The notes under the pieces: model-generated
Database searches by the model: none
The model's input: the letters and a program-made list of their open reading frames with translations, nothing else
Told to the model about the DNA's origin: nothing
NCBI RefSeq assembly: GCF_001465875.1
Contig: NZ_LN901319.1
Location: 37,689 to 77,155, forward strand
Length of the DNA: 39,467 nt
Direction of reading: 5' to 3'
Source of the DNA: Legionella saoudiensis
GTDB lineage: Bacteria; Pseudomonadota; Gammaproteobacteria; Legionellales; Legionellaceae
Part shown: positions 24,902 through 33,583 of the stretch, piece after piece
How positions within the stretch are numbered: the first letter of the stretch is position 1
Layout: each line of letters starts with the position of its first letter
Position numbers and translations under genes: made by a program

Positions 24902-25289
24902 TTAATCCTTATCAGCGCATTGGTGACAGATTTTCTTATATCTCTGCTCTAATTCTTCCAGCTCTTTGTCTGACAATGAGGCTAAGTCAATTGATAAATT
25001 ATCGGCGCGTGGATGCGATTTAATTAACTCGTCCAATTTTAAATTTATAATTTTAGTATCTCTGTTTTGAGGTATTTTGAATCAAAAATACCATTAAAAA
25101 AGTTACAATTGTTGTACCTGTATTAATTAAAAGCTGCCAGGTGTCAGAATAGTTAAAAATAGGGCCAGTTACTAACCATACAACAATTAGCAAAAAAGCC
25201 ATTAAAAAAGAACCCGCTCTCCCACTCCACTCTGAAACCCATTGTGCAAATTGCGAAAATAACTTTTGATTACCTGGATGCTCTTCCAT
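24902..25289 (-). pseudogene. Low-affinity iron permease family gene, frameshifted
   Basis: The first 78 codons (25289 to 25053) give two membrane helices and LLINTGTTIVTFLMVFLIQN, the family hallmark, then hit a stop shortly after. Skipping one T at about 25070 restores QNRDTKIINLKLDELIKSHP followed by an acidic helix (LASLSDKELEELEQRYKKIC) to a stop at 24902-24904. The joined protein has about 129 residues, the usual length. The total is one base over a multiple of three. A sequencing error, a recent mutation or a programmed +1 shift would all look like this. Confidence 0.78.
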
Positions 25290-25609
25290 ATAGATTCTTT
25301 TAATATTTTATAGCATACAAAATATATAGCTTATACCGCTAATTCTACAACAAAGTTGAAAAGAGTTATTAATACTCTTTAGTAAAAAATTGTGACCCTT
25401 CAGAAGCCCTCAAGCTGACCAAGCTTTTACAAATACCAGCAAATGCAACTACGTAAGCGAATAAAGTAAGTTCCTTACAAATTTTTGATTTCATCTAATC
25501 CAATTTGTCTATAATTACCATGAAGGGCCTACTTCTTGTTCAGGAAAATCGGCGTATTTTAATTGGCACTTAGCAATGCCTATATGCCGATTCATATAGG
25601 GAGTTCAAA
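25290..25609. other. Intergenic, no gene seen
   Basis: This AT-rich stretch has no supported gene. A ribosome site for the DUF3309 gene lies at its right end (GGGAG, about 25599-25603). Confidence 0.35.
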
Positions 25610-25762
25610 ATGAATCTTACTTTAATTGTGTTAATCATTCTTCTACTTGCTGTCTTACCTACCTGGCCTTACAGCAGCGGGTGGGGATATTATCCCAGTG
25701 GTGGAGTGGGGCTATTATTAATTGTGTTGATCATTGTGTTACTCACACGAGGTGGTCCTTAA
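25610..25762 (+). CDS. DUF3309 small membrane protein
   Basis: The 50 residues consist of two hydrophobic helices around a Gly/Pro/Trp-rich turn: LAVLPTWPYSSGWGYYPSGG. This is the DUF3309 pattern, in which the central PTWPYS.GWGY.PSGG motif is nearly invariant. The ATG follows GGGAG with six bases between. Its role is unknown; relatives are found in many proteobacteria, often among stress genes, as the next genes are here. Confidence 0.9.
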   Translation: MNLTLIVLIILLLAVLPTWPYSSGWGYYPSGGVGLLLIVLIIVLLTRGGP

Positions 25763-25938
25763 CCGATGGAGACAAAAATATAAATGTTCGACAATAGGTA
25801 TATCTTTTTGCGATTGCAGTAAATAGTAACTAGACCTACTTTCAATTATTTTCACAATTTATCTAAGTTCTATATGCTCCTTTCGCTTAAAAGATTTAGC
25901 AAGTACTAATGAGGATTTTAAACTCTAAGGAAGATTAA

Positions 25939-26232
25939 ATGAAAAAACTTATTGGAGGTATGCTACTTACTTTATCTTTTTCCTCTGTTTTTGCGGAACG
26001 TGTTATTAATACGCAAAACAACAACGGGAAAAATGTTCCCAGTACAGTAGAAGAATAAAATAAAACTAATACCACATCAAAAGGATATCTAATGCCAGAG
26101 GGCAATTATTATTATACATTCTCTGGATATCGATGTCTTATGAATAAAACCGAAGGCGGTGGCGAAGAACCTCTGGTACTCAAACCAGTAAATACAGGAG
26201 AAAAAGAAATTTATTGCTATAAGGAAAATTAA
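25939..26232 (+). pseudogene. Small secreted protein split by an in-frame stop
   Basis: From the ATG at 25939 (behind AAGGAAG) a clear signal peptide (MKKLIGGMLLTLSFSSVFAE) leads into 20 residues ending at TAA 26056-26058. The same frame continues without a break to a second stop at 26230-26232, coding NKTNTTSKGYLMPEGNYYYT and then a domain with two Cys (YRCLMN, IYCYKEN). The second part has its own weak ribosome site and ATG at 26092 but no signal peptide, although its two Cys suggest an exported protein. A single nonsense change in one gene is the simplest reading; two genes cannot be excluded. Confidence 0.6.
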
Positions 26233-26356
26233 TCTATCATGCCTCACCCAAGCATAAAACCAGTGGATGGCTTTGTGATGAAAATCGTTTGATGAACCAA
26301 ATAGATTCACTTAAGAGCCAGTGAGAGCAAGGAATCGACCAATAAAGGAGTGAGTT

Positions 26357-26860
26357 ATGGACGCACATAAAGACATGCATATTACTACCGAAGTATTTAA
26401 AACTCCAGAAGCTGCTGAAAAAGCATATAAAGAAGCTCTGGATGCAGGCTACTCTCCTCAAGATATCACCGTAATGATGTCCGAGGATTCCAGAAATAAA
26501 TATTATAATTCCATTCTGGTTAAGGAAGGCTCTAAAGCCTCAGAGGGATTGGCTGTTGGAGGAACCACCGGAGCCGCCTTAGGTGGAATTGTGGGAGCAC
26601 TAGCCGCCTTAGGTACAAGTCTTTTAATACCAGGATTAGGTCTTGTAGTGGCTGGCCCTATTGCAGCAGGTTTGGCCGGTGCTGGTGCTGGAGGCATCAC
26701 TGGAGGCTTAGTAGGTTCCCTTATTGGCTGGGGAATTTCTGAAGATAAGGCTAAAGTGATTGAAACAGAAATTCAATCCGGAGGAATTGTTTTAGGTGTT
26801 AATGAAACCTTACCTAATAAGGATTTGTCTACACGTTGGGAAAAATACCATAATTCTTAA
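26357..26860 (+). CDS. General-stress-type protein with glycine-zipper membrane segment
   Basis: The 167 residues start with a YflT/general-stress-17M-like alpha/beta part (ITTEVFKTPEAAEKAYKEAL, DAGYSPQDITVMMSED). The long glycine/alanine-rich stretch at about 65-125 has GxxxG patterns typical of glycine-zipper membrane insertion. The tail is ISEDKAKVIETEIQSGGIVL. An AAGGAG site precedes the ATG. The gene converges with recX across a perfect 32-bp palindrome. An envelope stress role is inferred from family resemblance. Confidence 0.75.
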   Translation: MDAHKDMHITTEVFKTPEAAEKAYKEALDAGYSPQDITVMMSEDSRNKYYNSILVKEGSKASEGLAVGGTTGAALGGIVGALAALGTSLLIPGLGLVVAGPIAAGLAGAGAGGITGGLVGSLIGWGISEDKAKVIETEIQSGGIVLGVNETLPNKDLSTRWEKYHNS

Positions 26861-26866
26861 TAGCCA

Positions 26867-26898
26867 AATGCTACCAGTTTCTAGAAACTGGTAGCATT
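26867..26898. terminator. 32-bp perfect palindrome between convergent genes
   Basis: The palindrome has 16-bp arms (AATGCTACCAGTTTCT and its complement) without a spacer, six bases after one stop codon and touching the other. It would form a strong hairpin in both transcripts and is probably a two-way terminator, although only short T-runs follow. Confidence 0.75.
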
Positions 26899-27352
26899 AA
26901 GCAACTTCTTTAAGCTTAATATCATTAATTTTTTGTAAAACCACTTCTATAGTTTGCACTGAAAAATTTCTCCCAGCGAGAAATCTGCATACATCATTAG
27001 GCTTTTTATTTGCATTTATAAGTAAATGTCGATGAACTTCATCTAATGCTCTAAATCGTTCTTCTAATAAGGAACTAATTGCCTCCTCTATCAAATCATA
27101 TTTTATTCCTTTTTGTTCTAAAATCCGCTTAATAAATCGATCGCCTTTATGTGAGTAATGATTCGCTACATTAATTGCGAATTGTCTTTCATTGAGGATT
27201 TGAAGTTCCTTAAGACGAGTAATTACAGAATTTATTCCCTTATCTAAGTCAGGTACGCTTCTAAATTCCAACTCCAATTTATTTCTCAATTCTTTTTCAC
27301 TGTAATTTCGTTCAGATAAATACATGATTGCTGCATCAATCAAGGAAGTCAT
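26897..27352 (-). CDS. recX: RecX family regulator
   Basis: The 151 residues show the three-helix RecX repeats: YLSERNYSEKELRNKLELEF, LQILNERQFAINVANHYSHK with GDRFIKRILEQKGI, and IEEAISSLLEERFRALDEVH. RecX normally limits RecA filament growth and lies next to recA; recA is not in this window, so this is a stand-alone copy. It sits near repair genes (udgX, ligD, ku). Confidence 0.85.
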   Translation of the reverse strand: MTSLIDAAIMYLSERNYSEKELRNKLELEFRSVPDLDKGINSVITRLKELQILNERQFAINVANHYSHKGDRFIKRILEQKGIKYDLIEEAISSLLEERFRALDEVHRHLLINANKKPNDVCRFLAGRNFSVQTIEVVLQKINDIKLKEVA

Positions 27353-27545
27353 AGAATCTCCTTTCGCAGGGAGTAATTTTCATAAGTTTTTAATATAGTA
27401 TTGATTTTTAAAACTTCAATCGTAAAGACATTCAGTTCCAAGGGTCTAATTTGTTACCAACCTCCTAGTGAAAAGAGTGTCACAATAAAAATTGTGAGTG
27501 CTACACTTAAGCTGAGCCAAAAGATTACTCAATGAAGGAGTATTG

Positions 27546-27734
27546 ATGGAAAAAGAAGAGGTAATATTGGATGAGTTCTTTAAATACTGTGAAGAACAAA
27601 AAAACAACCCTGATAGGAATGCTTATTTACCTTTGTATGTAACATTTGCTGAACTAAAAACACAACAGGGTCTCTATTACGGACTTACTCAATTCGAGCT
27701 AAATGCATTACTAAAAAAACTATTATCCAACTAA
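27546..27734 (+). CDS. Small protein of unknown function
   Basis: The 62-residue protein is acidic at the start (MEKEEVILDEFFKYCEEQKN) and ends NALLKKLLSN. A good AAGGAG site lies seven bases upstream of the ATG, and a small hairpin (CACAAT-AAAA-ATTGTG) lies 50 bp further up. I do not recognise the family. Confidence 0.6.
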   Translation: MEKEEVILDEFFKYCEEQKNNPDRNAYLPLYVTFAELKTQQGLYYGLTQFELNALLKKLLSN

Positions 27735-27929
27735 TAAGATATTTGTTAATAATAAATGCATATCTCTTAAAAGTTGAGCGCATTTTTCAATGGATATTAT
27801 GGGATAACTTTAGAATTGAAACGGATGCCGTTCTTTTCAACACATGCTGGTACTTCACTTAGCTAGCCTTATCCAATATTAATAACAGTGACCGCTTCTA
27901 ATAAAGAAGCAATTATATTCTCCAACTAA

Positions 27930-28154
27930 CTAGCCTTTAACATTTCTAGGATCATGGCCATGGCTGTCTTTAGATTCTATTCTTCCATTTTTATTATGGA
28001 TTATAAGTTCTGAATGTTCTTCTATGCTTAAGGAGCGAGCTTTTGAAACTGCCTCCTGTTTTGTTTTCAGGTGTGCAATAATCTGAGATGAGCCAGCTTT
28101 TTTTATATCCCAACCTCCCTTCGCATTAGGCAGGACATGATGTTCATTACGCAT
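27930..28154 (-). CDS. DUF2188 protein
   Basis: The ATG at 28154 follows GGAGAAG. The 74 residues read HHVLPNAKGGWDIKKAGSSQ at the start and ELIIHNKNGRIESKDSHGHD at the end, a close match to DUF2188 (HVVPN..GGWDVKK...IHGKDGRI..KDSHG.D). Function unknown; relatives are small cytoplasmic proteins, often stress-induced or near end-joining genes. A longer in-frame start at 28214 is less likely. Confidence 0.88.
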   Translation of the reverse strand: MRNEHHVLPNAKGGWDIKKAGSSQIIAHLKTKQEAVSKARSLSIEEHSELIIHNKNGRIESKDSHGHDPRNVKG

Positions 28155-28367
28155 GCGCTTCTCCTCATATCGTATCCTTTTAAAGTATAGCAAAAGTACA
28201 AAAATATCTTTCATGGAACCTGGATTCCCTAGCTGAATAATTCAATCTTACTTGGAGCCATATCTTTTATCCTGTTACTTTCTGCTAAACTGTGAACTAA
28301 TGAGGCTAACGCAGAAAACCCTTACTTGCGTTCCTACATTTAATACTTCCTAAATAGGAGCACTTTT

Positions 28368-28985
28368 ATGGATAAATCTGCTTCAGAATTCATCCCCAAT
28401 ACCTCCTCTTTAGCAAAACTGAAAGAGGCAGCCCTGCATTGTAAAGGCTGTGATTTATATAAACACGCCACCCAAACAGTCTTTGGCGATGGAAATCCGC
28501 ATGCACCCTTAATGTTAGTCGGAGAGCAACCCGGCAATAAAGAAGATCTAGAGGGCAAGCCTTTTGTCGGTGCTGCCGGTCTTTTATTACATCAGTTAGT
28601 GGAGGAGCTCGACCTGGATGAAGACCTACTCTATTACACCAATAGCGTGAAACATTTTAAATTCCAACAAATAGGAAATAGACGCCAGCATCGTTCTCCC
28701 TCTGAGCCCGAAATACGAGCGTGTCATCCTTGGATAATCTCTGAATTAAAAATAGTTCAACCTAAAGTAGTGCTTTGTCTAGGAGCCACCGCTGCAAAAT
28801 CATTAATTAATCCCAACTTTCACTTACAAAAGGAACGAGGCCATTTGATACAAGAGCCTTCTTATCAAATCATGGCAACTTATCATCCTTCAGCAATTTT
28901 GCGAGCTAAAATGTTTCACAAAGACAAGGAAATTCGTGCCACACTAAAAGAAGATCTCTTACTGGCTTATGAAACAGCCCATTAG
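28368..28985 (+). CDS. udgX: UdgX-type uracil-DNA glycosylase
   Basis: The 205 residues carry 4Fe-4S cysteines (C25, C28 in CKGC; others in IRACHPW and VLCLGA), motif A GEQPGNKEDLEGKPFVGAAG at residues 52-71, and motif B TYHPSAILR near the end. A loop reading NRRQH ends in H108; in mycobacterial UdgX the corresponding KRRIH loop holds His109, which forms a covalent bond to uracil-containing DNA. The His is kept, while two of the other four residues differ. The protein probably removes, or binds tightly to, uracil in DNA. It is 350 bp upstream of ligD and on the same strand. A broken second copy lies at 21580. Confidence 0.87.
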   Translation: MDKSASEFIPNTSSLAKLKEAALHCKGCDLYKHATQTVFGDGNPHAPLMLVGEQPGNKEDLEGKPFVGAAGLLLHQLVEELDLDEDLLYYTNSVKHFKFQQIGNRRQHRSPSEPEIRACHPWIISELKIVQPKVVLCLGATAAKSLINPNFHLQKERGHLIQEPSYQIMATYHPSAILRAKMFHKDKEIRATLKEDLLLAYETAH

Positions 28986-29332
28986 CTTTATGCTTGGAAG
29001 TAAAATACAGAATAATTATAGAGGTTAACCGTTATAAGCATAATGTAATTAACTAATTTTCATAGGTACGTTTCTAAAACATATAAAAGTCCTTTTTTAT
29101 TAATCGCTTAGCCACTTCCAACCATTTAAAGAGCAGAAATAACTTCCCTAGGAGCTACGAATGCAGCTTGAGTTAGTTAGACAGGCCTTAAGCTAGCTCC
29201 TAGAATTAAATGAACAAGAACTCACAAATAAGAGCTTGGATTAAACTCCATCCAGATTTGCCCAGGATGAGGCAGATAAAAGGGGTGGAATCAATTCCAC
29301 ATCAAAACTGCACGAATACAAAGGAATGATTT
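28986..29332. other. Intergenic with an inverted repeat
   Basis: CTAGGAGCT (29148-29156) and AGCTCCTAG (29195-29203) are exact inverted copies with 38 bp between. No gene or clear promoter is seen. AAAGGAATG just upstream of 29333 is the ligD ribosome site. Confidence 0.45.
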
Positions 29333-31840
29333 ATGGGCCTTAGTCAATATCATAAAAAAAGAGACTTCTCGAAAACATCCGAGCCTAAAGGAAAAGTCAG
29401 TAAAGAGCATCCCCATCTTTTTATAATCCAAAAGCATGCAGCCAGTCACCTTCATTACGATTTTCGCATCGAGCTCCATGGTGTCCTAAAAAGTTGGGCC
29501 GTTCCTAAAGGACCGTCCCTCGATCCGAAAGTAAAACGCTTAGCCATGCATGTTGAGGACCATCCCATTCAATACGGCAGTTTCGAAGGCATTATCCCTA
29601 AGGGACAGTATGGAGGGGGTACGGTCATGTTATGGGACAAAGGAACTTGGGAGCCCCTAGATGAAAAACCCTATGAGGCTTATGAAAAGGGCCATTTACG
29701 TTTCCTACTGCATGCAGAAAAGCTCAACGGTCGATGGGATTTGATTCGATTTAAAGATGAAAAGCATTGGTTTTTAATCAAATTTGATGACGAATTTGCC
29801 CAAAGCCAAGAGGAATATGACATTACCGAAATCCTCGGGCGAAGTGTTATTTCGGGCTACACCATGGATGAAATTGCTACCCATTATGATCGCATCTGGA
29901 GTTCTTCTGGAGAACAAAAAGTAAAACCTAAAAGAAAGCGTAAAGAGCCAGCCATCAAAAAGCCTACGATTACTTTACCTAAAGGGTTAACGCAAAGCGA
30001 ATTCCCCGGATTTATTCCACCCCAGCTTGCTACGTTAGTAGATAAGCCGCCTGTCGGTGGACAATGGCTACACGAAATTAAATTTGATGGATATCGCATC
30101 CTGGCTTATAAAAATGGTTCTGAAGTAACGTTAAAATCACGAAATAATAATTCCTGGACCAATGAATTCCCATCCATCGTGGAGGCAGTAAGTCGTTTAC
30201 CGTTTAAGCAAGTACTCTTGGATGGCGAGGTGGTCGTTTTGGATAAGGAAGGACGCTCTGATTTTCAATTACTGCAAAATTCCTTAAAAAATAACACGCA
30301 GAGCCCCTTGGTCTATTTTCTCTTCGATCTGTTGTATTTTGAGGGTTATGACCTAAGGGAATTACCATTACTTGAACGAAAAGCGATTTTAAGTAATTTG
30401 CTGTCGGTAAATATCCCGGTTTTACATTACAGTGATCACATTATTAAAGAAGGCGATGAGCTCTATCACTATTCGTGCAGCCATGCCTTGGAAGGAATCA
30501 TTTCCAAACTCGCGACAGCCCCTTACCTCTCCAAACGAAGTAAAAGCTGGTTAAAAATCAAGTGCCTGAAAAGACAAGAGTTCGTTATTGGGGGCTATAC
30601 CTTGCCCAAAGGAAGCCGCGCACATTTTGGCTCCCTTTTTTTAGGGGCTTATAATAAGGACGGCACCCTGGATTTCACCGGAAATGTAGGAACAGGCTTT
30701 ACTGAAAAATCCTTAAAAGAAATCAACACCCTCTTGCAAGAAAATAAAGCCACCAAAAACCCCTTTAATTGCAAACCACCAGGCTTTACGACCGCTCATT
30801 GGCTAAAACCAACCCTGGTATGCGAAGTAGAATTTACCGAATGGACCAACGATGGCCACATTCGCCATCCAAGTTTTAAAGGTATACGCTTAGACAAGAA
30901 AGCCACTGAGGTTAAACGTGAGGTAGAGACTCCATTAGACGAGATAAAGAAGGAAAAAGCACCTTTAAAAAAAGCCGAATCTCCTTTTATAATTACCAAC
31001 CCAGATAAAGTTCTTTATCCCGAAGATAAAATTACCAAAAAAGATCTGCTGACTTATTATGAAACAGTCAGTGATTATATTTTGCCTTATATTTCGTTAA
31101 GGCCTTTGACCTTAGTACGCTGCCCATCTCAACACACTAAATGCTTTTATCAGCGTCATTTTAATGAATCTACTCCGGACGCATTAATGCCCTTTGAAGA
31201 TCCAAGCGATGAAGAGCATGAGCGCTATATTTACTTGAATAATCGGGAAGGACTGTTAAGTTTAGTACAAATGGGTGTATTAGAAATTCATCCCTGGGGT
31301 AGTCGCATTGATCACATCGAACAACCCGACACACTGGTGATTGACTTAGACCCAGCCCCCGATGTTCCCTGGAGCAAAGTGGTATCCGCCGCTCTTGAAG
31401 TACGCGAGCATTTAGGTCAATACCAACTGCAGTCTTTTGTCAAAAGCACTGGAGGTAAAGGGCTCCATGTCGTAATCCCTATTATTCCAGAATACGATTG
31501 GGACACCATTAAAGAATTCACTCATGTTTTTGTGAAGTTTTTAGAAAAATTAAAGCCTAATGAATACATCAGCACCATGACTAAATCCAAACGCACAGGG
31601 AAAATATTCATCGATTATTTAAGAAATCAACGAACGGCTACTGCGATTGGCGCCTATTCGACCCGTGCTAGACCTCATGCCCCAGTGAGTACACCGCTTG
31701 CCTGGGATGAGTTAAGCAAAAACATTAAAGAAAACAGCTATACGATTAAAACGTTACCCAAGCGGCTTGAGCAACTGACCGAAGATCCCTGGAAGGATTT
31801 TTGGCTCGTGAAACAATCTTTACGCTTGGATCAGCTTTAG
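29333..31840 (+). CDS. ligD: ATP-dependent DNA ligase LigD (PE-ligase-polymerase)
   Basis: The 835 residues have the three domains of LigD in the Pseudomonas order. First comes the 3'-phosphoesterase (about 1-180: KHAASHLHYDFRIEL, DHPIQYGSFEG, IPKGQYGGGTV). The adenylating ligase follows (about 225-530: HEIKFDGYRI with nucleophile K250, then LLDGEVVV and an OB-fold part GNVGTGFTEK). The C-terminal primase-polymerase (about 550-835) has LVIDLDPAPDVPWSKV and KSTGGKGLHVVIP. It is complete. With Ku, it repairs double-strand breaks by non-homologous end joining; the ku gene starts 48 bp downstream, so the two form an operon. Confidence 0.97.
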   Translation: MGLSQYHKKRDFSKTSEPKGKVSKEHPHLFIIQKHAASHLHYDFRIELHGVLKSWAVPKGPSLDPKVKRLAMHVEDHPIQYGSFEGIIPKGQYGGGTVMLWDKGTWEPLDEKPYEAYEKGHLRFLLHAEKLNGRWDLIRFKDEKHWFLIKFDDEFAQSQEEYDITEILGRSVISGYTMDEIATHYDRIWSSSGEQKVKPKRKRKEPAIKKPTITLPKGLTQSEFPGFIPPQLATLVDKPPVGGQWLHEIKFDGYRILAYKNGSEVTLKSRNNNSWTNEFPSIVEAVSRLPFKQVLLDGEVVVLDKEGRSDFQLLQNSLKNNTQSPLVYFLFDLLYFEGYDLRELPLLERKAILSNLLSVNIPVLHYSDHIIKEGDELYHYSCSHALEGIISKLATAPYLSKRSKSWLKIKCLKRQEFVIGGYTLPKGSRAHFGSLFLGAYNKDGTLDFTGNVGTGFTEKSLKEINTLLQENKATKNPFNCKPPGFTTAHWLKPTLVCEVEFTEWTNDGHIRHPSFKGIRLDKKATEVKREVETPLDEIKKEKAPLKKAESPFIITNPDKVLYPEDKITKKDLLTYYETVSDYILPYISLRPLTLVRCPSQHTKCFYQRHFNESTPDALMPFEDPSDEEHERYIYLNNREGLLSLVQMGVLEIHPWGSRIDHIEQPDTLVIDLDPAPDVPWSKVVSAALEVREHLGQYQLQSFVKSTGGKGLHVVIPIIPEYDWDTIKEFTHVFVKFLEKLKPNEYISTMTKSKRTGKIFIDYLRNQRTATAIGAYSTRARPHAPVSTPLAWDELSKNIKENSYTIKTLPKRLEQLTEDPWKDFWLVKQSLRLDQL

Positions 31841-31888
31841 GTGGTATCTATTATTAAGAGAGTAACTCTTCGTACTTAGGGAGGTATC

Positions 31889-32728
31889 ATGGCGAAATCA
31901 ATTTGGAAAGGCGACATTTCTTTTGGGCTGGTGTCTATCCCTGTTTCTTTAGTTTCGGTTGAAGAAAATAATGATTTAAAATTTCATCTGTTGGATTCCA
32001 AAACCAACTCCCGAGTGCGTTATCAACGAGTTAATGAAGATACGGGCAAAGAAGTGCCTTGGGAACATATCGTTAAAGGCTGGGAATATGAAAAAGGTAG
32101 CTACATTATTGTGGATGAAAGCGCGTTCCAAAAAGCAAGCCCTGAGGTGTTTAAATCCATTAATATTGATGAGTTTGTGGATTTAAAAGAAATAGATAAT
32201 CTCTATTATTCAAAGCCCTACTACCTACAACCGGAAAGCAAAAACAAAAAAGCCTATGTGCTGTTGCGCGAAGCCCTTAAAAATACCAATAAAGTAGGGG
32301 TCGCTAAAGTAATTATTCGCACGAAAGAGTCCTTGAGCCTTATTATTCCGCATGAGCACGCCCTACTCTTATATTTAATCCACTTTGCCGATGAAATTCG
32401 TGAGGAAGATGAAGTCAATGTGCCTCGTGATGAACTCAAAACCTATAAAGTCGCCGACAAGGAAATGAAAATGGCTGAAGCATTAATCAAAGACATGACC
32501 AACGCCTGGAAGCCTGAAAAATACCACAATGAATATCGGGAAACGATGCAAAAATGGTTAGACAAGGAAACCGAAAAACTTAAAAAGTCCGGCAAAAAAG
32601 TGTCAAAAGCAACTCCTCAAAGCAAGGATTCGGTAGTGGACTTTATCTCATTGCTTAAAGACAGTATGAAAAAGAAAAAGAGTAAATCTACCGACTCCAA
32701 ACCAAAACAGAAAAGGAACGAAGGCTAA
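31889..32728 (+). CDS. ku: Ku DNA end-binding protein
   Basis: The 279 residues start AKSIWKGDISFGLVSIPVSL, the invariant bacterial Ku N-terminus. The core has KGWEYEKGSYIIVDESAF and ALREALKNTNKVGVAKVIIR, and a Lys-rich C-terminal tail follows (KKVSKATPQSKDSV, then KKKKSKSTDSKPKQKR). Ku homodimers thread onto DNA ends and recruit LigD. A good ribosome site (GGGAGG) precedes it. A deleted second copy is at 37515. Confidence 0.97.
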   Translation: MAKSIWKGDISFGLVSIPVSLVSVEENNDLKFHLLDSKTNSRVRYQRVNEDTGKEVPWEHIVKGWEYEKGSYIIVDESAFQKASPEVFKSINIDEFVDLKEIDNLYYSKPYYLQPESKNKKAYVLLREALKNTNKVGVAKVIIRTKESLSLIIPHEHALLLYLIHFADEIREEDEVNVPRDELKTYKVADKEMKMAEALIKDMTNAWKPEKYHNEYRETMQKWLDKETEKLKKSGKKVSKATPQSKDSVVDFISLLKDSMKKKKSKSTDSKPKQKRNEG

Positions 32729-32786
32729 TTGGGTGAGGATGTTTTTAAAAATCGACAACTTTTAGGCCCTTCCGGTAGATCACAAA

Positions 32787-32815
32787 TTGACCAAATGGAT
32801 TGATTTTAATATAAT
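32787..32815 (+). promoter_or_regulatory. Near-consensus promoter of the cyclodipeptide synthase operon
   Basis: TTGACC (32787-32792), a 17-bp spacer and TATAAT (32810-32815) stand 30 bp upstream of the ATG at 32846. The leader would be about 24 nt with GAGG as ribosome site. Confidence 0.75.
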
Positions 32816-32845
32816 CACTCATTCTTTAGTCACCACGAGGTCCGA

Positions 32846-33583
32846 ATGGAATACGGAAATGCGATTATAACCCCCTATCCAATCTCACCGGGAAGTAATC
32901 ATCTGTTCACCCAAAAAGAGCATGCACTTTTAGGAATAAGCCCATTTAACAGTTATTTCTCTGAAGAAATGATTGTCCAATGGATTCAATGGGCAAAAAA
33001 TACCTTTTCCTCTTTTCAAATTTTTATTCCAGACAAGCTACCCCTATATACCTTTCTTGCCTTGGGTTATGACGAATCAAAGGCGCGAACTAAAGCCAAA
33101 CGGCAAGCGGCGTATTTGAAAAATAAAATACAGCGGGCCTTAGATCACTGTGCACTAAAAAACGCAAACTCTCAATTAATTATTGATATGAACGTTTTAG
33201 AAAATAACTCGATGTTCCTTGAATTAAGAGCGCACTGCTATTCGTTGTATCAAACAGATGCAGCCTTTCGGCGGGAGTGCGACCAATGCACTGGCTGGGT
33301 TTTGAATGGGCATACTATTAAAGACCTTCAGCAGTCCAACCACAACATCGCGGTACACTACATTCTTAACGAAATGCCACTATTTATGGATACCCCATCC
33401 ATTCTGGGCGTGAAGTCCTCTCTGTTTGTCTATCATCAAACACCCGAATTCATAAACTTTCTCTATACTAATTCTATAAGCAGTGAACTTATTGCCTCAA
33501 ATCAAGGATTTATTGAATTATCTGTTCAAAAACAGGGTGCAATAACGGACGGAGTGCTGTTTTACGATGAGTTTAGACAATGA
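32846..33583 (+). CDS. tRNA-dependent cyclodipeptide synthase
   Basis: The 245 residues match the CDPS family. Near the N-terminus LLGISPFNSYFS holds the catalytic Ser32 and N35 (S37 and N40 in AlbC). VQWIQWAKNTFSSFQIFIPD and YTFLALGYDESKARTKAKRQ with LKNKIQRAL follow. HYILNEMP supplies Y172 and E176 with the Y-x3-E spacing of AlbC Y178/E182. CDPSs use two aminoacyl-tRNAs to make a cyclic dipeptide (diketopiperazine). The first-pocket residues suggest the PFNSYF (XYP-like) rather than the NYH group, which is a tentative call. The gene overlaps the next by 17 nt. There is no tailoring oxidase or methyltransferase nearby; the partner is a sensor kinase. Confidence 0.9.
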   Translation: MEYGNAIITPYPISPGSNHLFTQKEHALLGISPFNSYFSEEMIVQWIQWAKNTFSSFQIFIPDKLPLYTFLALGYDESKARTKAKRQAAYLKNKIQRALDHCALKNANSQLIIDMNVLENNSMFLELRAHCYSLYQTDAAFRRECDQCTGWVLNGHTIKDLQQSNHNIAVHYILNEMPLFMDTPSILGVKSSLFVYHQTPEFINFLYTNSISSELIASNQGFIELSVQKQGAITDGVLFYDEFRQ

